Shown one piece after another: positions 7,168 through 11,007 of a DNA stretch of 11,007 nucleotides (the first letter of the stretch is position 1; every line of letters begins with the position of its first letter). This DNA comes from Armatimonadota bacterium (lineage in GTDB: Bacteria; Armatimonadota; Abditibacteriia; CG2-30-59-28), in assembly GCA_016199605.1 (NCBI GenBank), contig JACQGJ010000462.1, positions 1 to 11,007 of the forward strand, in the 5' to 3' direction. The notes beneath the pieces are model-generated. The model made no database searches. It saw only the letters and a list, made by a program, of their open reading frames with translations, and was not told where the DNA came from. Position numbers and translations under genes: made by a program.

Positions 7168-7416
7168 TCATCGGAGCCAGTCAAGGAACATCGTCACCGG
7201 GACCACGTATCCCTCCGACATCACTTTCCCGTCAATCAAGACTCCCGGTGGGAAAACGACCCAGCGGGATATCTCTTTGATGTCCTTCACAAGAGAGACT
7301 TCGGCCTTCATGCCGAGTTGATCGAGAGCGGTTTGAGCATTGGCAAGGGTCTTTCTGCACTTGGGGCACCCGGTGCCAAGCACGAGTATCTCTACTGTTG
7401 TTGTCTGATCTTCCAT
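7168..7416 (-). CDS. Small CPKC thioredoxin (Thioredoxin_3 type)
   Basis: The product is 82 residues, typical for the family. It has a first beta-strand (VEILVLGTG), a redox site CPKC (Cys17, Cys20), and a cis-Pro region FPPGVLIDGKV leading to the final helix. I chose the ATG at 7416 because family members begin just before the first strand; the Shine-Dalgarno is weak (GAGG 13 nt upstream). An in-frame TTG at 7467 would add 17 residues but has no ribosome binding site. Proteins of this type often occur beside UPF0718/ArsP permeases and arsenic genes, and such a permease lies at the end of the divergent operon here. It probably reduces a disulfide or metal-thiolate partner in the cytoplasm. 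It is divergently transcribed from a promoter overlapping that of the desulfurase operon. Confidence 0.9.
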   Translation of the reverse strand: MEDQTTTVEILVLGTGCPKCRKTLANAQTALDQLGMKAEVSLVKDIKEISRWVVFPPGVLIDGKVMSEGYVVPVTMFLDWLR

Positions 7417-7530
7417 GACCAAGGCTGTGCCTCGCGCAAAAGGGGTAATCGTTGTTGTCTGGAACAAATCGGGAGGACGGAATTGTTTCCATTCATGTAG
7501 TCCAAGCCGATCCCAGGAAACAGCGTTGGA

Positions 7531-7559
7531 ATTGTAAAGTTGGTGGGAGTGATTGTCAA
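7531..7559 (-). promoter_or_regulatory. Minus-strand promoter for the CPKC thioredoxin
   Basis: On the minus strand a perfect -35 TTGACA (complement of 7554-7559) is 17 bp from -10 TACAAT (complement of 7531-7536, 5 of 6 matches). Transcription should start near 7524, giving a leader of about 108 nt. Its -35 overlaps the plus-strand -35 by 5 bp, so the two promoters cannot easily be occupied together. Confidence 0.8.
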
Positions 7560-7581
7560 CTCACTGGAATATAGGTAAAAT
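7553..7581 (+). promoter_or_regulatory. Plus-strand promoter for the desulfurase operon
   Basis: The -35 TTGTCA (7553-7558, 5 of 6) is 17 bp from -10 TAAAAT (7576-7581, 5 of 6). Transcription should start near 7589, about 41 nt before the ATG at 7630. Confidence 0.75.
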
Positions 7582-7585
7582 TCCA
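7565..7585. promoter_or_regulatory. 21-bp palindrome over the -10 box, candidate operator
   Basis: TGGAAT (7565-7570) and ATTCCA (7580-7585) form a perfect inverted repeat with a 9-bp spacer. It covers the whole plus-strand -10 box. Another TGGAAT half-site occurs at 7527-7532, overlapping the minus-strand -10. A dimeric repressor bound here would block the operon. No regulator gene is present in the window. Confidence 0.45.
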
Positions 7586-7629
7586 CAGTCGCAACCGACT
7601 CGCGCCTTAAGAGGAAGGATGAGTTCTTT

Positions 7630-8847
7630 ATGAGTCTCCAGGGCATCTACTTCGATCACGCAGCGACTACTCCGGTCCACCCGGAGGTTGTCGAGGCCAT
7701 GCTCCCGTTCCTGCGGGAAGGTTTCGCCAATCCTTCAAGCATTCACACCGCGGGTCGGCAGGTCCGCAAAGGGGTGAATGAAGCGCGAGATCACGTTGCC
7801 GGTCTCCTCGGAGCCAAAGCGCAGGAAATTGTTTTCACGAGCGGAGGAACCGAGAGCAATACAATGGCGATCTATGGAGCAGCTTTCTCTCAGGAAAGTG
7901 CGGGGAAGCGCGGTCACATCGTCACCACTGCCATCGAGCATCCCGCGGTGTTGAGCGCCTGTGCCTTTCTGGAGAAGCGTGGCCACCGAGTCACCTACGT
8001 CCGCCCGAACAACAAAGTGCGAGTTGAGGCTCAGAGCATCGCCGAAGCCCTTGAGCCTGACACCTATCTCATCACAATGATGCTCGTGAACAATGAAGTG
8101 GGGACGATCCAGCCGGTCGCCGAAGTCGCCGGAATCGCCCGAGCGCGCGGCATCCTTATGCACTGCGACGGAGTGCAGGGCGTAGGAAAGATCCCGGCAC
8201 GGGTCTCGGATCTGGGTGTGGATCTTTTCACCTTCACCGGGCACAAGTTCAGCGGCCCCAAGGGATGCGGTGCTCTTTACATCCGGGACGGCGTGGAGCT
8301 GACCCCGATCTCAGCGGGCGGAAAGCAAGAACAGGGCCGGCGTGGCGGAACTGAGAATGTCGCCGGAATTGTCGGCTTCGGGAAGGCGTGTGAGCTTGCA
8401 GGAGGTAACCTCGACGGGAACAGCAACCACGTCCGGCAACTGCGTGAGCGACTGTTGTCTCAGCTCGGGGACGTCTCCTCGGTCCGCATTAACGGTGACA
8501 TAGAACACACAGTCCCCCACATTGCCAACGTCTGCCTGGTTTACGTCGATGCTCTGCTGCTGATGCTCAATCTGAGTCAGCGAAAGATTTTTATCTCGGT
8601 TGGCTCGGCATGCGCCTCCGGTAAGCTCGAGCCTTCGTACGTCCTCCGCTCTGCGGGGATGAGCGACTTTGCCTCGTTCACCTCGGTTCGTTTCTCCCTG
8701 GGACCCTCCAACACGCCGGAAGAGGCGGATGAGGTGGCCCGGAACGTGTCGGAGCTTGCCACCCTTCTGCGACAGGTGCGGACCCCGGAGGAGATCGGCC
8801 AATGTGACGAGAACTGTCCCTGCCTCTGGCAGGAGGGGGTGGCGTGA
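7630..8847 (+). CDS. Cysteine desulfurase, NifS/IscS class V aminotransferase
   Basis: The ATG follows GAGGAAGG by 11 nt. The 405-residue product is full length for the family. It transfers sulfur from L-cysteine as an enzyme persulfide, using pyridoxal phosphate. Visible landmarks are YFDHAATTP at the start, SGGTESN (phosphate binding), EHPAVL (His104, ring stacking), HCDGVQG (Asp180, Gln183), TGHKFSGPKG with Schiff-base Lys206, and GSACASG with catalytic Cys328. Lys206 and Cys328 fall at the same numbers as in E. coli IscS. The C-terminus carries an extra CX3CXC cluster (Cys392, Cys396, Cys398) in QCDENCPC. It heads the operon and overlaps the next gene by one base, so it probably supplies persulfide sulfur, or selenium, to a dedicated pathway rather than only to general Fe-S assembly. 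Which acceptor it serves is inference. I assign no symbol because nifS and iscS cannot be separated by eye. Confidence 0.95.
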   Translation: MSLQGIYFDHAATTPVHPEVVEAMLPFLREGFANPSSIHTAGRQVRKGVNEARDHVAGLLGAKAQEIVFTSGGTESNTMAIYGAAFSQESAGKRGHIVTTAIEHPAVLSACAFLEKRGHRVTYVRPNNKVRVEAQSIAEALEPDTYLITMMLVNNEVGTIQPVAEVAGIARARGILMHCDGVQGVGKIPARVSDLGVDLFTFTGHKFSGPKGCGALYIRDGVELTPISAGGKQEQGRRGGTENVAGIVGFGKACELAGGNLDGNSNHVRQLRERLLSQLGDVSSVRINGDIEHTVPHIANVCLVYVDALLLMLNLSQRKIFISVGSACASGKLEPSYVLRSAGMSDFASFTSVRFSLGPSNTPEEADEVARNVSELATLLRQVRTPEEIGQCDENCPCLWQEGVA

Positions 8848-9119
8848 TGGCAGAGCGCAATCTACGGGTTGAGCTTTACCTGGACCAAGACGAGGCCAGC
8901 GCTGAGCAGCGGGAAGTGATCGGGAAAGTCTCCCAGAGGTTTCCCCAGCTCGAAGTCCAGGAATTCACTCTTGACTCTTCACAGGCCTTGGATCGCGGGA
9001 TCATTCTTGCACCAGGACTGGTAATCGACGATGTGATTCTCGGTGTCGGGCGAGTTGTGAGCGCGGGCAAGATCCGCCGGTTTCTTGAATCAGACAAAGT
9101 GGAGGACGAGAATGGCTGA
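8847..9119 (+). CDS. Cysteine-free thioredoxin-fold protein
   Basis: The ATG at 8847 overlaps the desulfurase stop (TGATG) and follows AGGAGGGG by 8 nt, so translation is probably coupled. The 90-residue product begins with a beta-strand (LRVELYLDQD), has a helix where thioredoxins carry CxxC, and ends with LAPGLVIDDVILGVGRVVS. That C-terminal part aligns with FPPGVLIDGKVMSEGYVVP of the divergent CPKC thioredoxin, including the cis-Pro. There is no cysteine anywhere, and the redox site is replaced by Asp-Glu-Ala-Ser-Ala. It therefore cannot do disulfide chemistry and more likely acts as a binding or scaffold partner of the desulfurase or lipoyl protein. That role is inference. Confidence 0.85.
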   Translation: MAERNLRVELYLDQDEASAEQREVIGKVSQRFPQLEVQEFTLDSSQALDRGIILAPGLVIDDVILGVGRVVSAGKIRRFLESDKVEDENG

Positions 9120-9354
9120 AAGAATGGAAATCAGGGCGCCAGAGTATGAAGCCGATTGTTCGGCAGTACTCTCCTACTGGTATGCTGACGTGGGAGACCC
9201 CGTGGAGGTGGGCGATGACCTCCTGGACTATGAGACCGACAAAGCCACTGTCACCCTCGAAGCCACTGTCACCGGAAAGCTCTCCGAGGTTCTTGTCCAG
9301 GAGGACGGCGTGATTGAGCCGGGGATGCTGCTGGGTTACATCGACACGCCGTGA
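9112..9354 (+). CDS. Stand-alone lipoyl-domain carrier protein
   Basis: The ATG at 9112 follows GGAGG by 6 nt and overlaps the preceding gene by 8 nt. The 80-residue product is a single lipoyl/biotinyl-attachment domain: IRAPEYEADCSAVLSYWY, DVGDPVEVGDDLLDYE, the attachment hairpin ETDKATV with Lys44, and a second half (TGKLSEVLVQEDGVIEPG) symmetrical with the first. ETDKA is the lipoylation motif of E2 acyltransferases; biotin carriers usually have MKM. There is no catalytic or subunit-binding domain, and no 2-oxo acid dehydrogenase genes are nearby. It probably carries a dihydrolipoyl group that accepts sulfur, or binds As(III), within this operon. Cys16 is an extra possible thiol. The family call is firm; the cargo is inference. 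Confidence 0.9.
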   Translation: MAERMEIRAPEYEADCSAVLSYWYADVGDPVEVGDDLLDYETDKATVTLEATVTGKLSEVLVQEDGVIEPGMLLGYIDTP

Positions 9355-9397
9355 GGCGCATGGCGCCGTCGTGGCACATCAGGGGTGAGCCAAGCGA

Positions 9398-10657
9398 ATG
9401 TCAGTTCCAACTCATACATACGATAGCTTGATTCCCATAGGGATTGAAGTAGTTGAAGAGGGTGACGTCGCCTTGATCCTGTCCGCCACCAAGGTCAGCG
9501 GCTTGGTTGAGCAGGTGATGAGTCGTCTTGGCGAGTCGGGACTCGCGCTGGCAGTGGGACCGAACCCCTCGCAGTTTTCCTCATGCTGTGCAGGGACAGA
9601 AGGTGAGAACGGCAGTCAACTCAAAGTGTTACAGGGATCGTTCACGGACCTCGCGCTGAACCTGACCGACATGGAAGCTCGTCTCGCACAATCGCCACCG
9701 AAGACACTGGCAGAACTCCGGGACCTGGAACAGGCAACCGAGGATCAAAGACTCAGCGACCCCCTCCTCCATTCCGCGTCTGTGGATTCTGTGATCGCGG
9801 TGGGGGTGTTGCGCTCGGTTGCAGTAGAAGATCGGATGGGTGTTCTCTCCGAGATCTACCGCGTACTCAAGAAAGGGGGGACCCTGGCGCTGCTGGAAAT
9901 CGTGTCCGACGAACCGATGTCCGACCGGCTGCTGCGGAATTCCGACACGCCGGGAGTGTTCCAGGAACTGGAGTTGCTGGAAGCCGTGGAAGACGCGAAG
10001 TTCCATGGGATTAGCCTCAGCCACCTCGATCACGGTCCGATGGATTCCATCGAAGGGACCGACTTTCGGAGGATTCTCCTTAAGGCCCACAAAGGGAAAG
10101 AGGGGATGTGCGTCGAACGCTACCAGGGAGTCATCTATAGGGGTCCCTGGAAGCTCGTTGAGGATGATGACGGACACGTCCTCAAACGTGGCCAGCGCTT
10201 CGCGGTCTGTGACAAGACTTTCAACATCTACAAGAAACCGCCCTACGCCGGGCAGTTCCTGTACCTCGAGCCTGAGGTCGAAGTTCCTTTCGACCAGGCG
10301 AAGCCCTGGGACGTGCGGCATCCGGCGGAGCGTCCGCCTTCGGAGACCAAAGGAACCTCGATTGCACGGGTCTCCTCGGCTGCCCCTTATGCTCCGGGGA
10401 ATGATGGTGGACAGACGTTTATCGCCATCGTCGAGTGGAGAAAGCCTGATGGCTCCTTGAGCCGTCGGGCAAAAGTGGCACACCGATATCGTGGGTACTT
10501 TGAAAGCGAAACCGAGGCCCTCGACACGGCGCGCAAAGCTTTCCCCGATGCAAGCCGTTACAACGCGGTCGCCGTCTCCCTGGAGGAGTTGGCGGCGAGG
10601 AGCCAACGAGCCGGTCGCGCCCTCGCGTGTCCCGTTCCCGTGGCCTCCCATAACTGA
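9398..10657 (+). CDS. ArsM-like methyltransferase homologue with degenerate N-terminus
   Basis: The ATG lies 43 nt past the lipoyl gene, 12 nt after AGGGG. The 419-residue product matches the second half of an ArsM-like Rossmann methyltransferase at about 75-235: SVDSVIAVGVLRSVAVEDRM, then EIYRVLKKGGTLALLEIVSDEP, then FHGISLSHLD. It also carries the C-terminal module seen in a subset of that family (about 235-315: YRGPWKLVEDDDGHVLKRGQ, AVCDKTFNIYKKPPYAGQF, then HPAERPPSETKG). Residues about 340-405 form an extra small domain. The glycine-rich SAM-binding motif I is not visible. The N-terminus has only a short alpha/beta stretch (about 22-57), followed by adjacent Cys63 and Cys64. It may be a non-methylating binder of a thiophilic element or use a different ligand; both ideas are inference. 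Clear homologues with intact motif I would mark this copy as divergent. Confidence 0.75.
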   Translation: MSVPTHTYDSLIPIGIEVVEEGDVALILSATKVSGLVEQVMSRLGESGLALAVGPNPSQFSSCCAGTEGENGSQLKVLQGSFTDLALNLTDMEARLAQSPPKTLAELRDLEQATEDQRLSDPLLHSASVDSVIAVGVLRSVAVEDRMGVLSEIYRVLKKGGTLALLEIVSDEPMSDRLLRNSDTPGVFQELELLEAVEDAKFHGISLSHLDHGPMDSIEGTDFRRILLKAHKGKEGMCVERYQGVIYRGPWKLVEDDDGHVLKRGQRFAVCDKTFNIYKKPPYAGQFLYLEPEVEVPFDQAKPWDVRHPAERPPSETKGTSIARVSSAAPYAPGNDGGQTFIAIVEWRKPDGSLSRRAKVAHRYRGYFESETEALDTARKAFPDASRYNAVAVSLEELAARSQRAGRALACPVPVASHN

Positions 10658-10658
10658 T

Positions 10659-10675
10659 TTCCCCACATCGGGGAA
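10659..10675 (+). repeat. Short hairpin between methyltransferase-like and permease genes
   Basis: TTCCCC (10659-10664) pairs with GGGGAA (10670-10675) around a 5-nt loop, just after the stop codon. No T tract follows, so it should not end transcription before the permease. It may lower or stabilise the distal message. Confidence 0.35.
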
Positions 10676-10738
10676 CTTCGGCCGAGCGCAACACGTTAGG
10701 GTGAATCAGTCCAGACCAAGAACCTATCGGTTGGTGAA

Positions 10739-11007
10739 ATGGATCACAAAGGAATAGTCAACGTCTTTCGTTGTTGCATCTTGACATGGGACTTCCTGCC
10801 GGTTGTCCTTCCCGCGTTTCTGGTAGCGGGAGCCATCGCGGTCTTTGTTCCCAAAGACTTCATCGCACGGTACATGGGTCCCCGAGCGAAGTGGTGGGTA
10901 TCGTACCCCGCTGCGACGCTGGGGGGAGTGGCTATCTCGATGTGCTCGTGTAACATCGTCCCGGTTGCGGCGAGCATCTACGCTCGCGGAGCGGGCATCG
11001 GCCCCGC
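10739..11007 (+). CDS. ArsP/UPF0718-type permease, 5' part
   Basis: The gene runs off the right edge; 89 codons are visible, roughly a quarter of the usual length of about 300-350 residues. The ATG at 10739 has no good Shine-Dalgarno; the frame upstream stays open to a TAG at 10697 without another good start. The first membrane helix lies at about 18-37 (FLPVVLPAFLVAGAIAVFV). The hallmark loop follows: Pro and Gly-rich TLGGVAISMCSCNIVP with Cys69 and Cys71, then AASIYARGAGIGP, as in PF03773 permeases. ArsP members export trivalent organoarsenicals. The substrate here is unknown, but the link to an ArsM-like protein and CPKC thioredoxin makes a metalloid or organo-element plausible. Confidence 0.88.
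   Translation, partial: MDHKGIVNVFRCCILTWDFLPVVLPAFLVAGAIAVFVPKDFIARYMGPRAKWWVSYPAATLGGVAISMCSCNIVPVAASIYARGAGIGP

Noticed and set aside
7417..7467. Longer thioredoxin starting at TTG 7467
   Set aside because: No ribosome binding site upstream and the extra 17 residues lie outside the usual family length.
9629..10666. 345-residue minus-strand open frame
   Set aside because: It lies antisense to the methyltransferase-like gene, which has clear homology. It is a GC-rich shadow.

Overview
The window is bacterial DNA: strong Shine-Dalgarno sequences, near-consensus sigma70-type promoters and intrinsic terminators. It is GC-rich and mostly looks like an accessory region. I cannot name the species. 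A very large exported LamG/glycosidase-like protein next to a selenoprotein would suit a selenocysteine-using, polysaccharide-degrading lineage known mainly from environmental genomes; that is inference only.

Layout. Positions 1-377 hold no gene I can support but are unusually rich in perfect inverted repeats. A 1,245-residue exported LamG and glycoside-hydrolase-like protein lies on the minus strand (378-4115). Divergent from it, behind a TTAACA-17-TATAAT promoter, are two plus-strand genes for envelope proteins with thioredoxin folds. The first (4374-5099) is membrane anchored and has a His-Cys-His motif near the usual redox-site position. The second (5190-5831) is a lipoprotein of the peroxiredoxin-like AhpC/TSA class whose active-site cysteine codon is an in-frame TGA. 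The TGA is followed at the right distance by a bacterial SECIS-like hairpin, so I read the two half-ORFs as one selenoprotein with a UPNC site. A strong intrinsic terminator ends the unit at 5955. About 550 bp without a convincing gene follows.

On the minus strand come a Gly/Cys/Met-rich exported protein with two CX8C motifs (6511-7056) and, upstream of it, a small CPKC thioredoxin (7168-7416). The thioredoxin is transcribed divergently from a plus-strand operon. The two promoters overlap at their -35 boxes, and a 21-bp palindrome covers the plus-strand -10.

The plus-strand operon (7630 to the window end) encodes a NifS/IscS-type cysteine desulfurase, a cysteine-free thioredoxin-like protein, an 80-residue stand-alone lipoyl domain, an ArsM-like methyltransferase homologue with no recognisable SAM-binding motif I, and the start of an ArsP/UPF0718-type permease. 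The first three genes overlap and are probably translationally coupled. The set suggests thiol or persulfide chemistry coupled to export of a thiophilic element, perhaps an arsenic or selenium compound; that is inference. The two most interesting items are the TGA-interrupted selenoprotein and this desulfurase, lipoyl-carrier, degenerate-methyltransferase and permease operon.
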